From positions 1-64,000 of IMG/VR virus record IMGVR_UViG_3300028384_000991: a stretch of 64,000 nucleotides of DNA. One strand, written 5' to 3'. The DNA is from a virus. Every line of letters begins with the position of its first letter. The first letter of the stretch is position 1. Below are positions 14,111-23,800 of the stretch, piece after piece. A program made the position numbers and the translations under genes. A model generated the notes under the pieces. It did not search any database and was not told the origin of the DNA. It saw only the letters and a list, made by a program, of their open reading frames with translations.

Positions 14111-14944
14111 TTATTCGCCCTTAGCCATTTTTGCTCTTTGTTCTTCAACTTGTCTTTCCCATTCCCCTTGGCTTTGACGAGTGTAACTCGGAGTCATATC
14201 GTTCATTTCAAGTATGTCATCACGTATATTTTGATTACGTTTTTCAATATTAATGACTCTTACGAACGAATTTGTAACGGCCGCTGTGTAGTATGCAAAC
14301 GGGTTTTGTGACTTTGATTCGTCAAATTGCAAGCCAATTTGGGTAAGTTGTAGAATTGCTTGACCACGCATTTCATCATTGTAGGTATAGCCTCTTACAT
14401 TACCTCTTGTTGCATAACGATCACATAATTTCATCCACATACGAGCAAGTTTTTCAGTTGCTTTGCCTGCTCTCAAGTTAAATGCACCATTTTCCATGCC
14501 ACCTTCCCAGTGGCTTTTGCCCACACAAATCAAGTTATCGTTATCATCAAACTTGAAGTGTTGGAACGGTGGAAAATTTAATTTTACTTTTGTATCTGCT
14601 ACTGTTTTAGGATTTTTCTTACGTCCTTTTTCTTCCGGAATATGATCAAATGTCATAATACGGAAAATTAGTTCTTCTTTTGTAATTTTTCTATAGTCTA
14701 TAGCACAGTCTGCTTGTTTTACTTTTTCGCCTGCTTCTTTACGTGCGGCATAGTCCGCATCACCTAATCTTTTTGCTTTGTTTCTTTTTGCTTCTGCAAT
14801 GGTTCTAACGTTAATTTTATCAATGCTGGGTAAAATAATGTCAAATTGATGGTAGTCTTGGTCTACAAAACTGCAATAACTGCTTTTTGATTTGTGTATC
14901 TCTGCCAATAGGTCCTTGTTGTTCAGATAGTTTACTCTTTTCAC
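14111..14944 (-). CDS. gp55: gp55 late-transcription sigma factor
   Basis: A 277-residue protein matching T4 gp55 at both ends of its conserved part. VNYLNNKDLLAEI near the N-terminus corresponds to T4 YNYVNNKELLQAI. RGYTYNDEMRGQAILQLTQI then FDESKSQNPFAYYTAAVTNS then FVRVINIEKRNQN (about 190-245) corresponds to the sigma region-2-like core. T4 gp55 has 185 residues; this one carries an insertion of about 90 between the two blocks (about residues 25-150, including KVKLNFPPFQHFKFDDNDNL and an HWEGG motif). gp55 redirects host RNA polymerase to TATAAATA promoters with sliding clamp gp45. The start is GTG at 14944 with GGAG upstream, under a perfect sigma70 promoter. Confidence 0.86.
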   Translation of the reverse strand: MKRVNYLNNKDLLAEIHKSKSSYCSFVDQDYHQFDIILPSIDKINVRTIAEAKRNKAKRLGDADYAARKEAGEKVKQADCAIDYRKITKEELIFRIMTFDHIPEEKGRKKNPKTVADTKVKLNFPPFQHFKFDDNDNLICVGKSHWEGGMENGAFNLRAGKATEKLARMWMKLCDRYATRGNVRGYTYNDEMRGQAILQLTQIGLQFDESKSQNPFAYYTAAVTNSFVRVINIEKRNQNIRDDILEMNDMTPSYTRQSQGEWERQVEEQRAKMAKGE

Positions 14945-14968
14945 ACTTTTTCTCCATTTATAGTCCTT

Positions 14969-14997
14969 ATTATAATATACTCTGATAATTTTGTCAA
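14969..14997 (-). promoter_or_regulatory. Perfect-consensus sigma70 promoter for gp55
   Basis: Minus strand TTGACA (14997-14992), exactly 17 bases, TATAAT (14974-14969): both hexamers match the bacterial housekeeping consensus. Predicted initiation near 14961 gives a short leader with GGAG before the GTG start. The -35 overlaps the divergent late element by 2 bases. Confidence 0.88.
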
Positions 14998-15003
14998 TAA
15001 ATA
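14996..15003 (+). promoter_or_regulatory. Late promoter for baseplate operon
   Basis: AATAAATA on the plus strand, one base off TATAAATA, 22 bases before the ATG at 15026 with AAGGA between. It overlaps the -35 of the divergent gp55 promoter, so polymerases on the two elements would exclude each other. TACTC lies about 17 bases upstream, similar to the TACTC of the extended elements at 5589 and 20750. Confidence 0.65.
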
Positions 15004-15025
15004 CTTGTAATAAGGATTACCAATT

Positions 15026-15889
15026 ATGGCTGACACATTTGACTTTAACGAATTTAAAACTCCGGTAACTACAGGAGATATCATTGACACGACTAAAGAT
15101 TTAGCCAAACAAACTGTCGATGTATTATCTGCGGGTGGCAAAGGTTTTATGAAAGCAATTCGTTCTCGCACAATTCCAACAGATGGAGAACCACCAAATA
15201 TTGAAGTTGCAAGTGCAAGTTGGGCACAGGATCCTAATTCAAAGGATTGGAGAGTCAAACTAAGTATACCTCCTCTTAAAGCATTTACAGAAAGTCCTTA
15301 CATTCAACGTTTGATTACTTCTACGGGCGGATTGTGTTTTCCATATACGCCTACAATTATTATGAGTCATCAAGCAAGTTATAATGCAATTCAACCAGTA
15401 CATAGTAATTATCCGTTCTTTGCATATCAGAATTCAAGTGTGGATGCAATGACTTTGACAGGACAGTTTATTGTACAGAATAGTTTAGAAGGCGAGTATT
15501 GGATTGCAATGTTGCATTATTTGCGAAGCATTACAAAAATGTTTTACGGCCAAACATCAAACCAAGGTGCTCCGCCACCGATTGTAAAACTAAACGGATA
15601 TGGAGATTACGTATTCAAAGATGTTCCTGTTATTATTACAAACTTCACTTTGGATATGCCAACCGATGTTGACTATCTTGCTGTAGATCTTGATTTTGGC
15701 TTCAATGGTGCAGATACTATTAATACTATTACAAGAAACACTGACAGAGGACAAATTGCTTATGTTCCTGTTGAAAGTCAAGTAACAGTTACGCTACAAC
15801 CAATCTACTCAAGAGCAGAAGTAGAAAAATTCAGTTTAGACAGTTTTGTAAAAGGCGACTATATTGAAAGTGGTAAAGGATTTATTTAA
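15026..15889 (+). CDS. Tail-tube/baseplate junction protein (gp48/gp54-like)
   Basis: A 287-residue structural protein. The central part (CFPYTPTIIMSHQASYNAIQ, PVHSNYPFFAYQNSSVDAMT, then YWIAMLHYLRSITKMFYGQT) is the pattern of marine T4-like baseplate tail-tube proteins, which cap the baseplate and start tube growth. T4 has two such proteins, gp48 (364) and gp54 (320); which one this is cannot be told from sequence alone. It opens the plus-strand structural operon and its stop shares TAATG with gp53. The N-terminal 60 residues are less conserved. Confidence 0.75.
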   Translation: MADTFDFNEFKTPVTTGDIIDTTKDLAKQTVDVLSAGGKGFMKAIRSRTIPTDGEPPNIEVASASWAQDPNSKDWRVKLSIPPLKAFTESPYIQRLITSTGGLCFPYTPTIIMSHQASYNAIQPVHSNYPFFAYQNSSVDAMTLTGQFIVQNSLEGEYWIAMLHYLRSITKMFYGQTSNQGAPPPIVKLNGYGDYVFKDVPVIITNFTLDMPTDVDYLAVDLDFGFNGADTINTITRNTDRGQIAYVPVESQVTVTLQPIYSRAEVEKFSLDSFVKGDYIESGKGFI

Positions 15890-16182
15890 TGGCTAATAAT
15901 TCTCCATGGGGTAAAACACGTTTTGTAAGAAACCAATACTTGGATATTTTAAGTATTCGCACAGTGCCAGAAGATGGTGACGATGTAGTGTATGAAATTC
16001 AACCACAGTATCATCAAAGACCTGATCTGTTAGCATACGATATGTATGGTGATCCAAAACTTTGGTGGGTGTTTGCTCAGAGAAATATGGACTCTCTTAA
16101 AGATCCAGTGTTTGATTTTAGATCAGGTTTAGAAATATATGTTCCTAAGGGCAGTAGACTAAGACAGTTGTTGGGAGAATAA
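15889..16182 (+). CDS. gp53: gp53 baseplate wedge protein
   Basis: A 97-residue protein with the gp53 signature: HQRPDLLAYDMYGDPKLWWV then FAQRNM, and a LysM-like end (GLEIYVPKGSRLRQL). T4 gp53 has 196 residues, so this is the compact form. gp53 bridges wedges in the T4 baseplate. ATG overlaps the previous stop (TAATG), indicating coupled translation. Confidence 0.87.
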   Translation: MANNSPWGKTRFVRNQYLDILSIRTVPEDGDDVVYEIQPQYHQRPDLLAYDMYGDPKLWWVFAQRNMDSLKDPVFDFRSGLEIYVPKGSRLRQLLGE

Positions 16183-16185
16183 ACA

Positions 16186-18798
16186 ATGGCCAAACCATTA
16201 GCACCCCCAGGAAAAAGTCCAACAGATCTAATGAAAGACTTTGTTAATGAAAACAAAGATGCCCTAAATGCTGATGCTAATCAATTTACTGATGGTGATT
16301 ATGGTCCAGGAACACCAGATAGTCCAGACATTGATACCAATGCATCGTCCACTGACACTACAGTTAATAAAGAAAAGGCAACAGACGCACCAGAAGAAAA
16401 AGCAGTACCCAGTGAGACAAAACAAACTGTTGTTGAAAAGGTAACAATTGATCCTCAAAAGACAGCATACACAGCAGATGGTAGAGTTTTACAATTACCT
16501 TTGCCTAATTCGCTAAGACAGTTTGCAAGTTACAATTACATTATTGGAATGTATGCACTTACAAACGAAGAGATAAACAATCCAGATGCAACTTATAAAA
16601 TTAAAAAACCAGAAATTGCAATTATGCAAAGCGGCGGTGGCTTAGGAAATTCAAAAGTTTTAACAGCATATGAAAGCAGTGGTAGGAAGATTGAATTTTT
16701 CTGCAACAGTTTAGAAATTGAAAGTATTATTTCACCAAGTAGAAAAAAAGGCACAACTAATGCTGTAGGATTTCGTTTAGAAATTTTAGAGCCTTACAGT
16801 ATGGGATTATTTTTACAAACACTGCAAATGGCGGCATATCAAGCAGGACATCAAAACTATACTGAAAGTCCTTTTTTGTTAACTTTGGATTTTGTTGGTT
16901 ATGATCAAGATGGTAATGCAATCAATGTTCCACAGGCATCAAAAAAATTACCTTTCAAACTTGTAGGCAGTGATCTCGAAGTTACTAATGGCGGCAGTTC
17001 TTATGTTGTAGAGGGAGTTGCATACAATGAAGGCGCATTAAAAGATGCTACTCAAAGCATTCCTGTAGACGTAACTTTGACAGGTAGAACACTTGAAGAT
17101 CTATTACAAAGTAGTCCAAAAAGTTTAGCAAATGAATTAAACAAATATTTTGCTAAAAAAGCCATTGACGGTACAATTAGCACAGCAGATCAATACTTTA
17201 TAGTATTTCCTAAGTCTCGTGCTACCAAAGGCAATCTTTCGGGTGTTACCAGTGACGGCGGAAACAGTGCAACCACTGCACAAAACAATGCCGCACCGAG
17301 TGTATCTGTAAGCAGTCAGAAGTCAACACGCAACACAGTTAGCAGTGAAAAGATTCAAGAAATATACAAAAAATTAAAAGACGGTGATATACCTGAAGAA
17401 GAGTTTGAATCATATATTGAAAACCTAACCACAATGGTATCAACAACTTCGTTAGGACAAGAGATAACAGACAAACAAACAGGTAAAGAAAATGCCAACG
17501 AAATTGGTACATCGGAAATGTTTAACCTTGAAGAACTTGGTTCAACACAACAACCATTTGGTGACGCAAGTTTTACTTGGAATAAAGATTTAAATGTTTG
17601 GGCCAGAGATGGCGGACAAATGCAAATTGCACCAGGACTTGGAGAAATCAAGTTTGCACAAGGAACACGCATTCAAGATATTATTGAAGAACTTATTATT
17701 ATTAGTTCTTATGGTAGAAATGTTATTAGTGCACCGAGTGATGGAACAGGATTCAAAGACTGGTTTAAAATTGACACACAGGTGTTTAACATAACAGACC
17801 CTACAACAGAAAAGAAAACAGGTCAGCCTCCAAGAATTTATGTGTTTAGAATTTTACCATACAAGGTACACGAGGCTAAGTTTTTATCACCTGATAAAAT
17901 TCCTTACGGTATTGCCGCATTGAAAAAACAAGTGTGTAAAGAATACAACTACATCTACAGTGGTAGGAACGAAGACATTATTAACTTCAACATTAACTTA
18001 GACAATACGTTCTTTAAAAGCATGAGTCCGGGTGTTTTACCAAGACTTAATGTTGAAGAAGCAGGTAAAGAAGGTGAAAACCCAGAACAGCATATTGAAC
18101 AAACACCTGCAGACAACGATCAAGCAATTAGCGGTAAGTCTGCTCCTGTGTTAGAAAACAAAAGTATTGCCGCAGGTGCAGTTAATGTTGATGATATGCG
18201 AGTAGAAATAGCACGTAGATTCAACGACGCTATTGTAAACTCAGATGCTGACTTGTTATCTGTTGAAATGGAAATTTGGGGAGATCCTTATTATCTTTCA
18301 GACAGCGGAATCGGAAACTACAATTCTGAGAACACAGAACTTATAAACATTGATGCAGACGGAAACGTTGACTATCAATATGGCGAAGTGGATATTGTTA
18401 TTAATTTTAGAACACCGGTTGATTACAAAGAAAACGGAATGATGGGATTCCCAGATGAAACAGTTTCAGTTGATGCATTTAGCGGATTGTATATGGTGAC
18501 CACAGTCAAGAATTTAATAGCAGATGGTCAGTTCAAGCAAACACTTGAATGTATACGTAGAAGCAATCAGTATCCTAAGAAACCTACTTCACAGGATACA
18601 GAGAGCAAAGGTAATCAGGAAATTCGACCTAAACTTACTGGCAGTGCAATCAAGGATATACAAAAAGCACAGTTGGCTGAAGAAGTGGGCGAAGATGGAG
18701 AAAATGCAGACTTGATTATTGCAAGTCAAAACAATCAAAGAATATTAAACGCTGAAGCCGCGGCACAGGGCCAAGGCGCTTTGAATAGTACAACGTAG
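16186..18798 (+). CDS. Large baseplate/hub structural protein, unassigned
   Basis: An 870-residue protein between gp53 and gp5. After a disordered acidic/Thr-rich N-terminus (about 1-90) comes a beta-rich domain (RVLQLPLPNSLRQFASYNYI then IGMYALTNEEINNPDATYKI). A second region, LSTVELTG-like in style, contains VDVTLTGRTLEDLLQSSPKS, and another long linker lies at about 345-450. The final domain (about 480-800) contains WFKIDTQVFNIT and DLLSVEMEIWGDPYYLSDSG. Its place directly before the spike gene suggests a hub protein, perhaps doing the job of T4 gp27, for which I see no other candidate in the window. That is inference; the sequence shows no diagnostic gp27 motif to me. Confidence 0.55.
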   Translation: MAKPLAPPGKSPTDLMKDFVNENKDALNADANQFTDGDYGPGTPDSPDIDTNASSTDTTVNKEKATDAPEEKAVPSETKQTVVEKVTIDPQKTAYTADGRVLQLPLPNSLRQFASYNYIIGMYALTNEEINNPDATYKIKKPEIAIMQSGGGLGNSKVLTAYESSGRKIEFFCNSLEIESIISPSRKKGTTNAVGFRLEILEPYSMGLFLQTLQMAAYQAGHQNYTESPFLLTLDFVGYDQDGNAINVPQASKKLPFKLVGSDLEVTNGGSSYVVEGVAYNEGALKDATQSIPVDVTLTGRTLEDLLQSSPKSLANELNKYFAKKAIDGTISTADQYFIVFPKSRATKGNLSGVTSDGGNSATTAQNNAAPSVSVSSQKSTRNTVSSEKIQEIYKKLKDGDIPEEEFESYIENLTTMVSTTSLGQEITDKQTGKENANEIGTSEMFNLEELGSTQQPFGDASFTWNKDLNVWARDGGQMQIAPGLGEIKFAQGTRIQDIIEELIIISSYGRNVISAPSDGTGFKDWFKIDTQVFNITDPTTEKKTGQPPRIYVFRILPYKVHEAKFLSPDKIPYGIAALKKQVCKEYNYIYSGRNEDIINFNINLDNTFFKSMSPGVLPRLNVEEAGKEGENPEQHIEQTPADNDQAISGKSAPVLENKSIAAGAVNVDDMRVEIARRFNDAIVNSDADLLSVEMEIWGDPYYLSDSGIGNYNSENTELINIDADGNVDYQYGEVDIVINFRTPVDYKENGMMGFPDETVSVDAFSGLYMVTTVKNLIADGQFKQTLECIRRSNQYPKKPTSQDTESKGNQEIRPKLTGSAIKDIQKAQLAEEVGEDGENADLIIASQNNQRILNAEAAAQGQGALNSTT

Positions 18799-18806
18799 GA
18801 AATAGA

Positions 18807-20282
18807 ATGGCACAAGAAACACGTACCGCAGGCAATGAACCTAAATATTTTCCCGGGCCGTATATCGGCAGGGTAGTAGGCCACCTTGATCCTAACTACA
18901 TGGGTGCTATTGAAGTTGAGTTAATCAAACTAAGCACAAGCAGTAACCAAGGACTTGACGGACAAACAGTAAAAGTAAAATACGGTGGACCGTTTGTAGG
19001 ACAAACTCCTGCAACAGGACTTACTAAAAATCAAGGACACAAATACACACAACAAGCATATGGCTTTTGGATGACTCCTCCAGACATTGGCACTCGAGTC
19101 ATTGTGGTGTTTATTGAAGGACAAGTTAATATGGGATTCTGGATTGGTTGTATTCAGGACAACTATATTAACTTCTCAATGCCTGACAGGGTAGCAACAA
19201 CACACTACACTGGTTCTCCTCAAACCAAAGGCAGTGTAGACAGTGTTTTCTACACAGGCAAAGCAGTTGTTGGCGAAATAAACAAAAAGAATCTTGAAGA
19301 TAACAAAGGCAACGATCCTACTAAGTTTAAAAAACCCATCAATGAAGACTGGATGGAAATATTAGGCCAACAAGGATTAGCCAGTGATGGTGTGCGTGGA
19401 CTGAGTACTGCAAGTGCAAGGCGTGAAGTGCCAAGCATGGTATTTGGTATCTCAACTCCAGGACCTTACGATAAAAGACCAGGCTATCAAAAAGCCAAGT
19501 ACGGTAGTGCAGGAACACAAGCGGATATTCCATTCGGCCGCCTCGGCGGAACGCATTTTGTAATGGATGACGGTGACGACAAATTTTTACGCAAAGGTTT
19601 TGCCACAAACACTAAAAAAGAATATGCAAATGTAGGTAAAGGTGATACATCTGGACGTGCAGATTTACCAGCAAATGAATTGATGCGTATTAGAACACGT
19701 ACAGGACATCAAATACTTTTTCATAACACAGAAGATCTTGTGCGTATAGATCATGGTAGTGGTAATTCGTGGATTGAAATGAGTGCTAATGGTAAAATTG
19801 ATGTGTACGCAAAAGACTCAATCAGTATGCACACTGAGAACGATCTAAACATTACTGCTGACAGAGATATTAATTTACAGGCAGGCAGAAACACAAACGT
19901 TCTCAGCAAAGACAGTGTTCAAATTGAAACTGAAAGAAATATCAATACACTTTCAGGATTGAATACTGTGATTACAAGTTTAGGCAGTTCAAACATCAAC
20001 AGTGCATTAGGACATTTTGAAACAGCACTTGTGATTCACATGAACGGCCCAACCGCTTTAGCCGCAACTCCGTTGTCCACTCACGTGGTTCCCGGCGCTA
20101 CCGCTACCGCTATCGCGTCCTTACACAAACGCTTACCACAGCATGAGCCGTGGGGACACCACGAAAACGTGGATCCAGCACAGTATTCACCTGAGCAAAC
20201 AGATAGAACAAATGATGTTGAGATTCCATCTGCTCCGGACATAGATACAATACCAGATACATTTAAGAAAGACGGTGCGTAA
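18807..20282 (+). CDS. gp5: gp5 baseplate spike, lysozyme-less
   Basis: A 491-residue protein. The N-terminal OB-fold (about 14-135: GPYIGRVVGHLDPNYMGAIE, then DIGTRVIVVFIEGQVNMGFW) is typical of gp5/VgrG. Residues about 311-405 (VRIDHGSGNSWIEMSANGKI, then short DIN/NT repeats such as DINLQAGRNTNVLSKDSVQI) form the trimeric beta-helix that pierces the outer membrane. T4 gp5 has a lysozyme domain between these. Here that stretch shows no T4-lysozyme catalytic pattern, as reported for marine relatives. The C-terminus continues past the helix with HKRLPQHEPWGHHENVDPAQ, a conserved-looking His/Pro motif, instead of ending at the needle tip. Confidence 0.85.
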   Translation: MAQETRTAGNEPKYFPGPYIGRVVGHLDPNYMGAIEVELIKLSTSSNQGLDGQTVKVKYGGPFVGQTPATGLTKNQGHKYTQQAYGFWMTPPDIGTRVIVVFIEGQVNMGFWIGCIQDNYINFSMPDRVATTHYTGSPQTKGSVDSVFYTGKAVVGEINKKNLEDNKGNDPTKFKKPINEDWMEILGQQGLASDGVRGLSTASARREVPSMVFGISTPGPYDKRPGYQKAKYGSAGTQADIPFGRLGGTHFVMDDGDDKFLRKGFATNTKKEYANVGKGDTSGRADLPANELMRIRTRTGHQILFHNTEDLVRIDHGSGNSWIEMSANGKIDVYAKDSISMHTENDLNITADRDINLQAGRNTNVLSKDSVQIETERNINTLSGLNTVITSLGSSNINSALGHFETALVIHMNGPTALAATPLSTHVVPGATATAIASLHKRLPQHEPWGHHENVDPAQYSPEQTDRTNDVEIPSAPDIDTIPDTFKKDGA

Positions 20283-20287
20283 AAGCA

Positions 20288-20295
20288 CATAAATA
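20288..20295 (+). promoter_or_regulatory. CATAAATA late-like element at gp25 start
   Basis: CATAAATA lies only 5 bases before the gp25 ATG (20301). If it is a late promoter, the transcript would begin at or inside the start codon. It may simply be AT-rich leader sequence. No Shine-Dalgarno is visible between it and the ATG. Confidence 0.3.
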
Positions 20296-20300
20296 TTGAT

Positions 20301-20747
20301 ATGAGTAGTTTAGAAAAAGACACAATTAAGAATGTAAAAGTAAAGGAAAATCTAAAGCAAAAGCCTGTTGTAAAACAACAAACTTACAGAGGTTTAAGCA
20401 CAGTTAATCCTGATAACTTATCTTATACACTGTACGACATAGGCTTGATCAAACAAGACCTACTAAACCATTTTCATATTAGACAAGGAGAAAAATTAGA
20501 AAATCCTGAATTTGGAACAATTATTTGGGACGTTTTATTTGAACCGTTAACAGAAACACTAAAAGAAGCAATAGCAGACAATGTTTCAACAATTATTAAC
20601 AGTGATCCAAGGATTAATGCAAACAGAGTAATTGTTGATCAGTATGAAAGTGGGATCCAAATTGAGTGTGAACTACAATACCTACCTTATAACATCTCTG
20701 AGCAAATGAAATTGCAGTTTGATCAGAAGAATGGCTTCTTAGATTAA
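20301..20747 (+). CDS. gp25: gp25 baseplate wedge protein
   Basis: A 148-residue member of the gp25 family, which has a lysozyme-like fold without activity. The conserved core is LIKQDLLNHFHIRQGEKLEN, then PEFGTIIWDVLFEPLTETLK (EFG..IWD..FEP is the family mark), with a C-terminal strand pair. A basic N-terminal extension of about 30 residues precedes it. gp25 seeds sheath attachment together with the gp6 ring, and gp6 is the next gene. Confidence 0.92.
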   Translation: MSSLEKDTIKNVKVKENLKQKPVVKQQTYRGLSTVNPDNLSYTLYDIGLIKQDLLNHFHIRQGEKLENPEFGTIIWDVLFEPLTETLKEAIADNVSTIINSDPRINANRVIVDQYESGIQIECELQYLPYNISEQMKLQFDQKNGFLD

Positions 20748-20749
20748 AG

Positions 20750-20783
20750 AATTAAGTACTCAGTTAATCGAATCAAATAAATA
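20750..20783 (+). promoter_or_regulatory. Extended late promoter for gp6 and downstream giant gene
   Basis: AATTAAGTACTCA at 20750-20762 repeats exactly the 13-mer at 5589-5601, and AATAAATA at 20776-20783 follows after the same 13-base gap. The gp6 ATG is at 20804 behind GAGG. The identical arrangement at two unrelated genes makes a functional element likely. Confidence 0.72.
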
Positions 20784-20803
20784 CTTTATAACGAGGAAAG
20801 CGG

Positions 20804-23800
20804 ATGTCAACAACAGATAGACAGAACAGATTATTACTTGCAGAAGATTGGAAGCGAGTATATCAAACATTTAAAAACGCAGACTTTAAGTCGTATGATT
20901 TTGATAGTCTACGTCGAACAATGATCTCCTATCTGCGTGAAAATTATCCAGAAGATTTCAACGATTATATTGAAAGTTCAGAGTACCTTGCACTTATTGA
21001 TTTAATTGCATACTTAGGTCAAAACCTTGCTTTCCGTGTAGACCTAAATGCTCGTGAAAATTACTTAGAACTTGCAGAGCGTAGAGAAAGTGTATTGCGT
21101 TTAGCAAGACTGCTTTCTTACAATCCAAAACGTAATCAAACAGCAAACGGTTTGTTAAAGTTTGAAAGTGTACAAACGTCAGAAGATATTACAGATAGCA
21201 ACGGAGTAAATCTTTCAAATCAAACAATTATTTGGAACGATCCAAGTAATCCAGATTGGTCAGAGCAGTTCCGCAAAGTTTTGAATGCGGCATTACCTGA
21301 AAATGCTATCGTTGGTCGCCCAATTAAAAAAGAAACAATTAACGGTATTACAACAGAACAGTATCGTTATAATGCTACAAATGCAAACTTGCCAGTTTAT
21401 AGTTTTAACAAAAATGTTGGCGAGAAAAATATGGTGTTTGAAGTTACATCTGCAGGTATTACACCAGACAAAATTTACGAAGAAACACCTTTACCTGGTA
21501 ACAGTTTAGCATTCTTATATAGAGAAGATGGCAAAGGCGCTGGTAGTTCTAATACAGGATACTTCTTCCATTTTAGACAAGGTGTTTTAGACAACGGAAC
21601 ATTTACAATTGATACACCTACCACAAACCAAACAGTTGCAATTGATGCAACTAATATTAATAACAGTGATGTTTGGCTTTATAAATTAGATTCAAATGGT
21701 AACGAAGAATCGCAATGGACGAAGGTTGATGCAATTGAAGGTAACAATGTAATTTACAATAGCCTTAGCAAAAGCCAAAGAGATATCTATACTGTACTAA
21801 CACGTATTGAAGATAGAATTAGTTTATTATTTGCAGACGGAACATTTGGTAATTTACCTAAAGGAAGATTTAGAGTTTACTACAGAAAATCTATTGGTAG
21901 AAGATTTGCAATTCAACCAGAAGAATTAACGAATATTTCTATTACTGTTCCTTATGAAAGTAGAGCAGGCAGTAGCGAAACTATTACCATTACTGCTTCA
22001 TTAAAATATACAGTTGATAATGCAAGTGCTACAGAAACAAACACAAGTATTAAAACAAATGCACCGTCAACATTTTATACACAAAATAGAATGATTACAG
22101 GTGAAGATTATCAAGTAGCACCGAGATCAATCAGCCAAGAAATTATTAAAAGTAAAAGTATTAATAGAACATCAAGTGGTATTAGTAGATATTTTGACTT
22201 GATTGATTCTACAGGAAAATATTCAAGCACAAACATCTATGGAGATGACGGTGCAATTTATAGAGAAGTATTTGACAAAAAAATTAACTTTTCATTTGTA
22301 ACAAGAACAGATGTTGAAGGTGCTATTGAAAATACTGTACAACCTATTTTAAGAAATATTCTTATTAAGAATTTTTATCTTAGCGAGTTTCCAAAAACAG
22401 CGGCAGATGATTTAGGAGCAACGTGGACACAGGTTGCAAGACAGACTAATAATTCAAGTGGTTACTTAGAAGACACAAATAATATTAAATTAACTACAGG
22501 AACATTTACAGGTAGTACACTGAGATATTTAGAACCAGGTGCCCTTATTAAATTTATTGCTCCTGCTGGTAAACATTTTATGACCAACGATTATAATAAG
22601 TTGATGGACGGTCCTGCGGATCATCCAAATGCTACAACTTTTATTTGGACAAAAGTAGTTCAAGTTAACAGTGACGGTACTGAGAATTATGAAGATGGTC
22701 AAGGTCCGATTATTTTTAATGATGTTATCCCAACAGGTGCATTGTTAAATGAAATCAAACCTAAGTTTGCAACAGCACTTACAGATGATGTAATTTCACA
22801 AATGATTGACCAAATTTTTGCGTATAAAACATTTGGTTTACGTTACAGTCTTGCAGATCGAGAATGGAGAGTTATTTTAAACAGCAACCTAAGTATTGGT
22901 AATGCATTTAACACAGGTAGAACTGGTGATTCATCTAATCAAAACTTAGATTCAAGTTGGCTATTATTGTTTGAAACAGATGGCGAGAAATATACAATTA
23001 CATATAGAGGTGTAAGATATATTTTTGAAAGCGACAAAGAAGTAAGATTTTACTATGACGAAACAGATCAAATCTATGACAGTAGATCTGGTAAAATAAT
23101 TACTGATAAAATAAACCTATTGTCTATTAATAAAAAGCCTGGTAGTACAGAAGCATTTACAATTGACTATCCTTGGCAAATTACAAAAGAATATAGAGAT
23201 GAAGAAGGTTATGTAAACAGTAAGAAAGTTGAAATAAGTTTCTTTGACAGTGATGCTGACGGAGTTATTGATAATCCAGATTCATTTTTAAATTTTGTTG
23301 CACCCGATGTTGATCCGTTAACCAAATGGGTGTTTTTAAAAGAAGAAATTACAAACAATCAGTCAACTAATTTTAATTATGTAGATCCAGCAGTAGAAAA
23401 TATTAAAGTTTACGAATTTGAAGCATCAACCGGTCCACTATCAACATTTGATGATGGAACAATTTTTTACTTTACAGATGCAGATGTCTTTAAACAATAC
23501 AGTTCTTCTACAGGAGTATTAACATTAATTACAAACTACAGAGCATACAAAGGTAGAGATAAAATTAAATTCCAGTATGTTCATAGTGCAGATGAAAATA
23601 ATAGATTAGATCCAAGCAGTACAAATATAATTGACACTTATCTATTAACATCAACATATGATAGAAGTTTTAGACAATATTTAAATGGTGCTGTAAGCGA
23701 TAAGCCTTTACCTCCAAGTTCAGATGAGTTATTCCAAAACTTTGGATCAAGTATTAATAAGATTAAGAGTATCAGTGACGAAGTAATTTATCATCCTGTA

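Noticed and set aside
14941-15258. Minus-strand 105-codon frame over the gp48-like start
   Set aside because: It overlaps the well-supported plus-strand structural gene and the gp55 promoter. It has no domain.
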